Shown here piece by piece: positions 24,235 through 32,012 of a DNA stretch of 51,166 nt. A program made the translations under genes and the position numbers. The notes under the pieces are model-generated. The model saw only the letters and a list, made by a program, of their open reading frames with translations. It did not search any database and had not been told where the DNA came from. The DNA lies in contig JAGBBW010000128.1 in assembly GCA_017938285.1 (NCBI GenBank), positions 1 to 51,166 of the forward strand, read 5' to 3'. Each line of letters opens with the position of its first letter. Position 1 is the stretch's first letter. The DNA is from Lachnospiraceae bacterium. GTDB lineage: Bacteria; Bacillota; Clostridia; Lachnospirales; Lachnospiraceae.

Positions 24235-25128
24235 CTGGACGTCAATTATGAACTTTACAAAGTTTTTTACCATGTAGCACGTTCCTTAAGCTTCTCTGAT
24301 GCTGCCCAGGAACTTTTCATCTCCCAGTCCGCTGTCAGCCAGTCCATCAAGGTACTGGAACGCCGTCTGGGACAGACCCTGTTTACCCGCAGCACCAAAA
24401 AGGTCAGTCTGACCAAAGAGGGTGAAATTTTATTTAAACACATTGAACCTGCCATCAACCTGATTGTTAAAGGAGAAGGTCAGCTTCTTTCCGCCAAGGA
24501 ATCCGGTGGTGTCCAGCTGCGCATCGCTGCCAACGACACAATCTGCCGTTATTTTCTGGTGCCTTTTTTCAACCAGTTCCATAAGCAGTATCCGGATGTG
24601 CACATCAAGGTAATGAATGCCTCTTCCCAGAACTGTGCCGGCTTTCTGGACGGTAACCGGGCAGATATCATTATTACCAATTCACCGAATCCAGCACTGA
24701 ACAATACCATGCATATCCTTCCGATTAAAGAATTTCAGGATATTTTCATTGCGGACAAGACTGCCTATCCATTTGAGGAACAGGAACTGACGCTGCGGGA
24801 GTTATCCTCCCAGCCGATTTTAATGCTGGAAAAAACTTCTACCACCAGTGTGTTTCTGCATGAACAGTTTTTAAGCCATTCCATCGACCTGGCTCCAGCC
24901 ATTGAATTAAACAGTAATGACCTGCTGATTGATCTGGCTTCCATCGGACTTGGCATTGCCTTTGTACCGGATTACTGTATGACAAAGCATGCACCGGACA
25001 ATCTGTATATATTGAAAATCAAAGACAAAATTCCTCCGCGAAAGCTGGTGGCGGCCTATGATTCCAGCCTGCCGCTGGCAGAACCGGCAAAGTTCTTTTT
25101 GGAATTACTGCAAAAACCGGAATATTAA
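24235..25128 (+). CDS. LysR-family transcriptional regulator
   Basis: About 297 residues: N-terminal winged HTH (YKVFYHVARSLSFSDAAQELFISQSAVSQSIKVLERRLG, about 6-44) and a two-lobed effector-binding domain (about 90-290). The strong site AAGGAGGG (24221-24228) lies 6 bp before an in-frame CTG at 24235, giving an N-terminus LDVNYELYKVF typical of the family. The nearest ATGs (24157, 24193) have no Shine-Dalgarno site, so initiation at CTG is likely but unproven. It is upstream of a HAD hydrolase (40 bp) and luxS, on the same strand; it may control them or a gene elsewhere. Effector unknown. Confidence 0.85.
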   Translation: MDVNYELYKVFYHVARSLSFSDAAQELFISQSAVSQSIKVLERRLGQTLFTRSTKKVSLTKEGEILFKHIEPAINLIVKGEGQLLSAKESGGVQLRIAANDTICRYFLVPFFNQFHKQYPDVHIKVMNASSQNCAGFLDGNRADIIITNSPNPALNNTMHILPIKEFQDIFIADKTAYPFEEQELTLRELSSQPILMLEKTSTTSVFLHEQFLSHSIDLAPAIELNSNDLLIDLASIGLGIAFVPDYCMTKHAPDNLYILKIKDKIPPRKLVAAYDSSLPLAEPAKFFLELLQKPEY

Positions 25129-25168
25129 AATTCACTATAACAAAGAAGCATTAAGAAAGGATTTTACC

Positions 25169-25789
25169 ATGATTGACAGTATTATTTTTGACCTGGACGG
25201 CACCATGTGGGATACCACGGAAGACGCTGCCCGAATCTGGACGGAAGTAGTAAAACGATACCCGGATGTCACTGACGAAATTACCGGACCGAAACTAAAA
25301 TCCCTGTATGGCCTGCCGCTGGTCGATATCGCAGTAAAACTGTTCACCAGTGTTCCTGCAGAGCGTGGCATTGAAATTATGAGAGTCTGTGTTGTGGAAC
25401 AGTGTCCGTATCTTACGGAACATGGCGGTATTCTCCTTGGCAACATCGAAGACACGTTAAAGAAACTGGCTGAAAAATACAAGCTGTTTATTGTCAGCAA
25501 CTGTGAAGACGGCTACATCCAGTCTTATCTGGAAGGACATGATTTCGGTAAATATTTCACAGACTTTGCCTGTCCGGGAACTACCGGCCTTTTAAAAGCT
25601 GATAATATCAGGCAGATGGTGGAACGCCACCATTTACAGTCTCCGGTGTATGTCGGGGATACTTACGGTGACCAGACCGCTGCCGAAGAAGCCGGTGTGC
25701 CATTTGCCTTTGCCGCATACGGTTTTGGAGAAGCAACCCGGTACGATTACAGACTTTCTTCTTTTGAAGAGCTGACAGACCTGTTCTGA
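25169..25789 (+). CDS. HAD-superfamily hydrolase (phosphatase-like)
   Basis: A 206-residue HAD hydrolase: motif I DLDGT with the nucleophile Asp8, helical cap domain at about 16-85, motif II SNCEDG (about 110), then GDTYGDQTAAEEAG (about 170-183) as motif IV. The layout resembles phosphoglycolate phosphatase/Gph-type enzymes, but the substrate cannot be read. ATG 25169 has AAGAAAGG before it. It sits between lysR and luxS with gaps of about 40 and 36 bp, so one transcript is likely. Confidence 0.85.
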   Translation: MIDSIIFDLDGTMWDTTEDAARIWTEVVKRYPDVTDEITGPKLKSLYGLPLVDIAVKLFTSVPAERGIEIMRVCVVEQCPYLTEHGGILLGNIEDTLKKLAEKYKLFIVSNCEDGYIQSYLEGHDFGKYFTDFACPGTTGLLKADNIRQMVERHHLQSPVYVGDTYGDQTAAEEAGVPFAFAAYGFGEATRYDYRLSSFEELTDLF

Positions 25790-25825
25790 ACCAATACCCC
25801 AAAAAAATCACACCAGGAGGATATT

Positions 25826-26305
25826 ATGAAACCAATTGCAAGCTTTACCATCAACCACCTTACGCTCCTGCCGGGCATTTATGTTTCCCGCAAGGACAAC
25901 GTTGGTGAAGAAACCATTACTACTTTTGATATCCGCATGACCCGTCCAAATTTTGAACCAGTCATGAACACTGCAGAACTTCATACCATCGAACATCTGG
26001 CTGCTACTTTTCTGCGCAACCACACAGAATTCGGTTCCAAAGTAGTGTACTTCGGACCTATGGGCTGCCGCACCGGCTGCTACCTGCTGCTGGCAGGCGA
26101 CTATGAATCCAGGGATATTGTACCGTTAATGAAAGAACTGTTCACCTTCATCCGTGACTACAAAGACGAAGTCCCTGGAGCTTCTGCCATTGCCTGCGGC
26201 AATTATCTCGATATGAACCTGCCAATGGCAAATTATCTGGCAGAGAAATTCCTTCGGGAAGTACTGGACAACCTTTCGGACGAACGACTGATTTATCCGG
26301 AATAA
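25826..26305 (+). CDS. luxS: S-ribosylhomocysteine lyase
   Basis: Splits S-ribosylhomocysteine into homocysteine and DPD, the precursor of autoinducer-2; part of the methyl cycle. 159 residues, full length. The metal site is HTIEH (His53, His57) and Cys124 in AIACGNYLD; the catalytic Cys81 lies in GPMGCRTG. AGGAGGATATT precedes ATG 25826. No pfs/mtnN gene is adjacent. It ends at a bidirectional terminator shared with chemoreceptor 2. Confidence 0.97.
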   Translation: MKPIASFTINHLTLLPGIYVSRKDNVGEETITTFDIRMTRPNFEPVMNTAELHTIEHLAATFLRNHTEFGSKVVYFGPMGCRTGCYLLLAGDYESRDIVPLMKELFTFIRDYKDEVPGASAIACGNYLDMNLPMANYLAEKFLREVLDNLSDERLIYPE

Positions 26306-26324
26306 CTTCTTTCCTGCCAGACAG

Positions 26325-26382
26325 AAAAAAACTGCTTCCAAGTCTGTGAGTTTCCTCAAAACAACCTTGGAAGCAGTTTTTA
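26325..26382. terminator. Bidirectional terminator, luxS/chemoreceptor 2
   Basis: AAAAAACTGCTTCCAAG pairs with CTTGGAAGCAGTTTTT, with T-runs on both strands, between converging genes. Confidence 0.85.
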
Positions 26383-26422
26383 TTTTTTATTTCTTTCCCT
26401 GTCCGGGAATATTGCTATTGTA

Positions 26423-28132
26423 TTACAACTTGAAGAACTTCATCTCCTCTTCCAGTACTCCGGAAATTTTCTGCAGCTGCTCTGCAGAATCAGCCAGTGT
26501 TCCAATCGTGGAGCTTAATTCCGCCATGGACGCTGTGGTTTCTTCCGAAGATGCGGCATTTTCTTCGGAAATTGCAGACAGGTTGGATATAATATCTACA
26601 ATAGTCACTCTTGCTGTATCGCAGATTTCTGTCTGACCCTTAATGCCGTTTGTTTCTGTTCTGGACTGTTCGATACCGGTTGCCACATTGGCGAACTGGT
26701 TCTTTGTTTCCTCTAATTTTGCTCTCTGCTCATTTACAATTGCCTGTACTTCCTGCATTACCTTTACTGTCTGTTCGGAATCCTTAAGCAAATCATTGAT
26801 AATGGAGGTAATATGGGATGCCGAACTGCCGGACTGCTCTGCCAGGCTGCGGATCTGGTCAGCAACCACCGCAAATCCACGTCCCTGGTCGCCTGCTCTG
26901 GCTGCCTCGATGGAAGCATTCAGAGATAACAGATTGGTCTGGGATGCAATATCTGTAATCAGTTCTACTGCTTCACTAATCTTGTTTGCAGATTCATTTG
27001 TTGCATAAATCTGTCTGGAAATACGGTCCACCGCATCCATGGTACGGTCATTGGAACCGGAAAGATCATGTACAATCTGCAGGGAATCATCACCGGATCT
27101 CTTCATATTGCCGGAAGTCTCATCCAGTACGGCAACGCTTTCCACAATATGTTCGATTACAGTGCCCATCTCATTGATTCTGCCAGAAGCAACTTCAATT
27201 TCTTCTGCCTGGGAAGAAGCTCCCTTTGCTATGTCATTTACCGCATTGGATATTTCTTCTGTAGACATATTAATTTCAGCTGCCATGGTATTTACTTCGT
27301 TACCAGCCTTAAACAAGTCATCCGAAGCTGTACGTATTCTGGATACAACCGCAGTCAGCCGCTCCTTTAACTCAGCCACACCACGTACCATGTCACCAAG
27401 CTCGTCTCCACGTTTCCTGCTCTTTTCATCAATTTCCACAGAAAGATTTCCTTCTGACAGACCTGTAACAGCTCTTTCTGCCGCCTTCAGTCCTTTGGCA
27501 AGACTGAATACCGAAATACTTACAAATACAACACAGACAACAAGCACCACTACAAAAGCCGTAATCATGGCAGCTGCTTTGCTGCTGATAAACGCTTCCA
27601 CCTCTGTCTGTGGTGCACCGCAGAACAGCATACCAATTACTTCACTGCCGTTCTTTAACGGCAGGTAGGCTGCATAATACTGTTCTCCATTAATCGGTAC
27701 ATTGTTTGCTTCATATAATTCTCCGCGACCAACAACTGCCTCGTATACAGCCTCTGTGGCAGCCGTTCCCACAATGCGGTTTCCGGAAGCATTTAGAATA
27801 GTAGTAGCACGGCGGGTATCGCCATAGAAAAACGTCACCTCAACATTGCTGCTGGCCATGAACGAATCCAGCAGTGCCGTCTGTTCCGTAATATTCAAAT
27901 CACCTTTCATCAGATTATCCCCATCCAGATAATACTCTCCTCCGTCCAGGGCATCATATGCTACAGACACACTCTGCGCCATAAAACCAAGATCCTCCAG
28001 CTTTGTAGTACCCATTCCGTTTGTTAAAGAATTAACACCCACAAGCGTAACTACAGCTCCTGTCAGCAGTACCGGAATTACCGCCAGCATAATAAGCTTT
28101 ACTACAAGTGACAATCCTTTCTTTTTCTTCAT
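26423..28132 (-). CDS. Methyl-accepting chemotaxis protein with Cache-type sensor
   Basis: About 569 residues. Membrane segment 1 at about 10-32, an external single-Cache-like sensor (about 35-180, with [24 protein letters not shown] and [26 protein letters not shown]), membrane segment 2 at about 188-210, HAMP, then the signalling domain with tip [39 protein letters not shown] 28132 is preferred because GGAGGTGGACATC precedes it; the earlier in-frame ATG overlaps that site. Cache sensors of this kind often bind small organic acids or amino acids; ligand unknown here. Confidence 0.93.
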   Translation of the reverse strand: MKKKKGLSLVVKLIMLAVIPVLLTGAVVTLVGVNSLTNGMGTTKLEDLGFMAQSVSVAYDALDGGEYYLDGDNLMKGDLNITEQTALLDSFMASSNVEVTFFYGDTRRATTILNASGNRIVGTAATEAVYEAVVGRGELYEANNVPINGEQYYAAYLPLKNGSEVIGMLFCGAPQTEVEAFISSKAAAMITAFVVVLVVCVVFVSISVFSLAKGLKAAERAVTGLSEGNLSVEIDEKSRKRGDELGDMVRGVAELKERLTAVVSRIRTASDDLFKAGNEVNTMAAEINMSTEEISNAVNDIAKGASSQAEEIEVASGRINEMGTVIEHIVESVAVLDETSGNMKRSGDDSLQIVHDLSGSNDRTMDAVDRISRQIYATNESANKISEAVELITDIASQTNLLSLNASIEAARAGDQGRGFAVVADQIRSLAEQSGSSASHITSIINDLLKDSEQTVKVMQEVQAIVNEQRAKLEETKNQFANVATGIEQSRTETNGIKGQTEICDTARVTIVDIISNLSAISEENAASSEETTASMAELSSTIGTLADSAEQLQKISGVLEEEMKFFKL

Positions 28133-28224
28133 GATGTCCACCTCCGACATTTTTTTACATCACTGTTATCTGACCTTCTTTCAGGTGCGCCGGTCTTTAC
28201 TGAACAGTTAATGTTTATACAATT

Positions 28225-28253
28225 ATAATACCATTTTATAAATTGTACGTCAA
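28225..28253 (-). promoter_or_regulatory. Promoter of chemoreceptor 2
   Basis: Minus strand: TTGACG (28253-28248), 17 bp, TATTAT (28230-28225), about 90 bp before the start. This looks like a SigA promoter rather than a motility sigma-28 one. In the rest of the gap 28151-28449 I see no gene. Confidence 0.6.
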
Positions 28254-28449
28254 TAGATTCTTTCGAAAATTGTTTATAAAATTGTTATTTTTCCAATAAA
28301 CTTAACAGATAGTTGCTATATTTTGTGAACATATCCGTAAAAAATCGGACTATTTCTTTCCTGACATATCTTTCCTCCTGCCACATATAATTCCAGTAAC
28401 GGAGGTTTCCACATTTCCATCAACCGTCCGGAAGAAAGGAGGACAACAA

Positions 28450-29136
28450 ATGACATCGGTACCAGACAGCACTCCGGATTCTTTTCCGTTTCCTTTCCGC
28501 AGCCACACGGCACATCTGCTGGCTGCGGCACTCCCTTTTCTCCAGCCGTCCTGCCGTCATCCCATTGAGCTGTTGACAAAATTTTTGGAATTTTCGGAAA
28601 CATTGAAATTATTCCAGGAATTCCACCTGCAAAACGGTTCCCCCTTTTCTGCTCTTTTCCATGATGCCGCCCAGGCGGGACAGGAAAACGGTCTGTTCGG
28701 CATGATTAATTTTTTCATTACAGACCTTGAGGGACTGCTTGGCTGCCTGTCCCGGATCTGTACCGGAGATGAGCGGGAAATCATCAGTATGTTCCTGAAT
28801 GTTATCCGGGCCAAAAATTTCTACGACACTTATGGAGATTTGCTGAACATGGGCGGACTGTTTTCCCAGAACACGGATTCCTCTGACTCTTCCTTTGGAA
28901 GCGGACTGTCCGGTCTGTTTTCCCAGTTTTTCCAGGGCGAAACAGTTCCCGGTTCTGACAGCGGACCAGCCTCTTTTTCCGGCAATCCGGTCACGCCGGA
29001 AACACAGCCCTCTTCTGAAACTGCCACCAGCAGCAACACCACAGCATTCCCTCCTGGCGGCGGTCTGACCTCTATGTTAAACGAAGATCAGAAAGAAACC
29101 CTGGAGTTGTTAAAAAGCCTGTTTGCTTCTGATTAG
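28450..29136 (+). CDS. Protein of unknown function
   Basis: 228 residues, not recognised. Residues 1-120 are hydrophobic-helical but without a clear membrane segment (LLTKFLEFSETLKLFQEFHLQ). Residues 125-210 are low-complexity Ser/Pro/Gly/Thr, and a short helix ends the protein (EDQKETLELLKSLFASD). AAAGGAGGACAACAA precedes ATG 28450. The next gene (29222) encodes a small helical protein with a similar ending, suggesting the two act together. Base composition is like the neighbours. Confidence 0.6.
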   Translation: MTSVPDSTPDSFPFPFRSHTAHLLAAALPFLQPSCRHPIELLTKFLEFSETLKLFQEFHLQNGSPFSALFHDAAQAGQENGLFGMINFFITDLEGLLGCLSRICTGDEREIISMFLNVIRAKNFYDTYGDLLNMGGLFSQNTDSSDSSFGSGLSGLFSQFFQGETVPGSDSGPASFSGNPVTPETQPSSETATSSNTTAFPPGGGLTSMLNEDQKETLELLKSLFASD

Positions 29137-29221
29137 AAATTCCAGACAGATTCACAGAATAACTTCCGCCTGCGGAGCGTATTGTATTTAATCATAATAA
29201 TAAAAAAACGGAGGTTTGATT

Positions 29222-29482
29222 ATGTCAGACACTATTTTAAACGACCCATTATTCCAGAACCTTTCCCCGATGAAAAAGGCAGTAATTGCCGAACTGCTGG
29301 AACAGACCAGCAATACTTCCCTTGACAAAGCCCTTCCTCTCCTGCTGAAAGCCAACGCCACACTGAACAAAAGTGGCGAAAGCTTCACTCCTGCGGAACG
29401 GAACATGCTGATTACGGAACTGACAAAACGGCTGACACCGGAGGAGCGCAAAAAAGTGGCTGCCCTTTTAAAACTGCTGTAA
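29222..29482 (+). CDS. Small helical protein of unknown function
   Basis: 86 residues, predicted all-helical, no Cys, no signal. It ends TPEERKKVAALLKLL, echoing the DQKETLELLKSLF end of the upstream 228-residue protein. ATG 29222 has GGAGG 7 bp before it; a TTG two codons earlier is less likely. About 85 bp after the 228-residue gene, same strand, so probably one unit. Confidence 0.6.
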   Translation: MSDTILNDPLFQNLSPMKKAVIAELLEQTSNTSLDKALPLLLKANATLNKSGESFTPAERNMLITELTKRLTPEERKKVAALLKLL

Positions 29483-29568
29483 CATACATCTGATTTTTGC
29501 GGTTGCCGCTGAATAGCCTTCATGATATGCTATAACAAACAAGCGGTACAACATACAAGGAGGATTCC

Positions 29569-31044
29569 ATGGATAAAAAAGCTTACTTAAAAACCATTGA
29601 TGACGTCATTGCAAAGGGACCTTACTCCGCAGACTGGAGTTCCCTCACCGATATGGAAATTCCGGGCTGGTTTTCCAAAGCCAAATTCGGTATTTTCATT
29701 CACTGGGGTTTGTTCAGTATTCCGGCCTTTGCCAATGAATGGTATTCCAGAAATATGTACATCCAGGGCACACGGGAATTTGAACACCACGTTGCCACTT
29801 ACGGTCCACACAAAGAATTTGGGTATAAGGACTTCATTCCAATGTTCACGGCAGATAACTTTGACCCGGCAGAATGGGCTGACCTGTTCCAGGAGGCCGG
29901 TGCCAGATATGTCGTTCCTGTCGCAGAACACCATGACGGGTTCCAGATGTATAACAGTGAACTTTCTGAGTTTAATGCAGTAAAAATGGGACCAAAACGG
30001 GATGTCCTCGGCGAATTAAAAACAGAATTTGAAAAAAGAAACATGACCTTTGCCACATCGACCCACCGTGCAGAACATTTATGGTTTATGGGCAACGGCA
30101 AAGATTTTGACAGTGATATCAAAGAACCACTGCAGTGCGGTGACTTTTACTGGCCATCCCTGCAGGAACAGCCGGACCAGTCCGATATCTTTGCCACTCC
30201 GTATCCGTTTGAGGAATTTCTGGAGGACTGGCTGCTGCGCACCTGTGAGCTGATTGACAACTACCGCCCGCGCATTCTTTACTTTGACTGGTGGATTCAG
30301 CATGAAGGTTACAAAGACACCTTAAAGAAAATTACCGCCTACTACTACAACCGCGGTGTGGAATGGGGCACTCCGGTTGCCATCTGCTACAAACACGATG
30401 CCATGCCGTTCGGCAGCGCCATTGTGGATGTAGAGCGTGGCAAATTTGCCGATACCAAGCCTTACCACTGGCAGACGGACACCGCCATTGCCCACAATTC
30501 CTGGTGCTACACAACGGAACTGGATTACAAAACCTCATACGAAATCGTCTGCTACCTCATTGATGTAGTCAGCAAAAACGGCAACCTGCTTTTAAATGTA
30601 GGTCCAAAGGGAGACGGTTCCATTCCGGAAGAAGATACGAAAATCTTAAAAGAAATCGGTGCCTGGTTAAAAATAAATGGAGAAGCCATTTACAACAGTA
30701 AGCCATGGCGTGCCTGTGCAGAAGGTCCGACCAAAGAAAACGAAGGCAAATTTTCCGATGAACATAACAAAAAATATACCAGCAGAGACTTCCGCTTCAC
30801 CGCAGGCCACGGTTCCATCTATGCTGCCTGCATGAATTATCCGGAAGATGGTGAACTTTGTATTACTTCCCTTGCTTCCGGCGGCCATGAAAATTCCACG
30901 GCCTTCCAGGGAATCATTGCAGATGTGGAAATTTTGGGATACCACGGCAAGGCTGCCTATGAACAGACCAGCGAAGGTCTCAAAGTACATGGGCCAAAGA
31001 AATTTACAGACTTCCCGGTAGTGGTAAAAGTGAAAACTAATTAA
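29569..31044 (+). CDS. Alpha-L-fucosidase, GH29, cytoplasmic
   Basis: 491 residues of the GH29 family, which release L-fucose by a retaining mechanism. Seen: FGIFIHWGLFSIPAFANEWYS (about residues 40-60), AEHHDGF (119-125), and LYFDWW with the likely nucleophile Asp240, followed by NGNLLLNVGPKGDGSI (about 340). There is no signal peptide, so it acts on imported fucosides. Monocistronic between its own AAGGAGG and a strong terminator. No fucose pathway genes are adjacent. Confidence 0.92.
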   Translation: MDKKAYLKTIDDVIAKGPYSADWSSLTDMEIPGWFSKAKFGIFIHWGLFSIPAFANEWYSRNMYIQGTREFEHHVATYGPHKEFGYKDFIPMFTADNFDPAEWADLFQEAGARYVVPVAEHHDGFQMYNSELSEFNAVKMGPKRDVLGELKTEFEKRNMTFATSTHRAEHLWFMGNGKDFDSDIKEPLQCGDFYWPSLQEQPDQSDIFATPYPFEEFLEDWLLRTCELIDNYRPRILYFDWWIQHEGYKDTLKKITAYYYNRGVEWGTPVAICYKHDAMPFGSAIVDVERGKFADTKPYHWQTDTAIAHNSWCYTTELDYKTSYEIVCYLIDVVSKNGNLLLNVGPKGDGSIPEEDTKILKEIGAWLKINGEAIYNSKPWRACAEGPTKENEGKFSDEHNKKYTSRDFRFTAGHGSIYAACMNYPEDGELCITSLASGGHENSTAFQGIIADVEILGYHGKAAYEQTSEGLKVHGPKKFTDFPVVVKVKTN

Positions 31045-31064
31045 CTCTCCTATAAAATCATACG

Positions 31065-31103
31065 AAAAGAGACTGCTGTACCTTCTTTGCAGCAGTCTCT
31101 TTT
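31065..31103. terminator. Bidirectional terminator, fucosidase/XrtG operon
   Basis: A 14-bp perfect stem AAAAGAGACTGCTG/CAGCAGTCTCTTTT with an 11-base loop and T-runs on both strands. It closes the exosortase operon from the right and the fucosidase gene from the left. Confidence 0.85.
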
Positions 31104-31121
31104 TCTTGTCCTGTTTTGTTC

Positions 31122-32012
31122 TTATTTCTTCTCAAACTTTATGGAATCAAACTGACGCAGCGTTTCAAAAAAGTCTTTTCGTGCTCCACTCCAGTGATGC
31201 CATTTTACCAGTTTTAAGAAAGAACCAATTCCTACAAGCACAACGAAGACAAACTTTACCTGTTTTACCAGTTCTTCTATTTTTCCAAAGGAAAAACGGA
31301 TTCTGCGTTCCTGTTTTTCTTCCGGTCCGTCCTCTTCTTCCTCTTCGTCTTCATATTCGTCTTCATATTCGTCATAGAAACCATACTTATCCCGGAGGCT
31401 GTATTCCTCATCCTCATTGTCTTCTATGTAGTTGTAGTCTTCTTCCTCATACTCCGGTTCTTCGTACGCAGCCTCTTCGTATTCCGGTTCGTCAAACTCC
31501 GGCTCGTCATATTCCGGCGTTTTCCCTGCTTCTTCAGCAGATTCCTCCTCCGGTTCTTCTTCCGTATCCTTATTTTTCTGGACAATCTGGTCGATAAAAT
31601 TTTCTTCATCATTTACATACTTGTTCATGTCCAGATATTTTCCTTCTACTTCGTCGTAGGAATTTACAATATACGACCTGGAAGGAGTCTCACTGATTTC
31701 AATGGACAACAGTACCATGCCATAATCACGGATTTCCTCTTCAATCATACGCTTAAAGTGGACCACCATGTTTTCCAGCGTTGGATTCACCTTGTTGAAT
31801 GGTTCCAGCGTATTGATGAACTGATCCTGGTATTTTTCAAAAATCTTGCTGATAACGGCCTCTACCCGGTCAAACTGTACGAAATTTTCTTTCGTGTTCA
31901 GCACCTCTATCATGATTTCCCAGGTGTGCGGGTGCATCTGGCCCAGCACGTTGTTAATAAAAATTGCATGGTTTGCATTTAAATAAAACTTATACTTGTA
32001 CTGGTTTACCAA
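31122..32012 (-). CDS. 6-pyruvoyl-tetrahydropterin synthase-related protein with acidic linker and membrane tail
   Basis: 296 residues. Residues 1-130 resemble the PTPS/QueD fold: three metal-binding His (NANHAIF and MHPHTW), then VQFDRVEAVISKIF and a Glu-rich helix. The catalytic Cys usual in PTPS/QueD is not seen. Residues about 150-235 are extremely acidic (runs of Glu/Asp with Tyr), and residues about 252-275 form one hydrophobic segment (VKFVFVVLVGIGSFLKLV). The start is TTG 32012, with GGAGGGAAGG before it, overlapping the glycosyltransferase end by 23 bp. Last gene of the XrtG operon; it belongs with the exosortase-G associated PTPS-related proteins. Substrate unknown. Confidence 0.8.
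   Translation of the reverse strand: MVNQYKYKFYLNANHAIFINNVLGQMHPHTWEIMIEVLNTKENFVQFDRVEAVISKIFEKYQDQFINTLEPFNKVNPTLENMVVHFKRMIEEEIRDYGMVLLSIEISETPSRSYIVNSYDEVEGKYLDMNKYVNDEENFIDQIVQKNKDTEEEPEEESAEEAGKTPEYDEPEFDEPEYEEAAYEEPEYEEEDYNYIEDNEDEEYSLRDKYGFYDEYEDEYEDEEEEEDGPEEKQERRIRFSFGKIEELVKQVKFVFVVLVGIGSFLKLVKWHHWSGARKDFFETLRQFDSIKFEKK

Noticed and set aside
31065-31103. Hairpin after the fucosidase as a CRISPR or mobile end
   Set aside because: A perfect stem with T-runs on both sides between converging genes is a plain bidirectional terminator.
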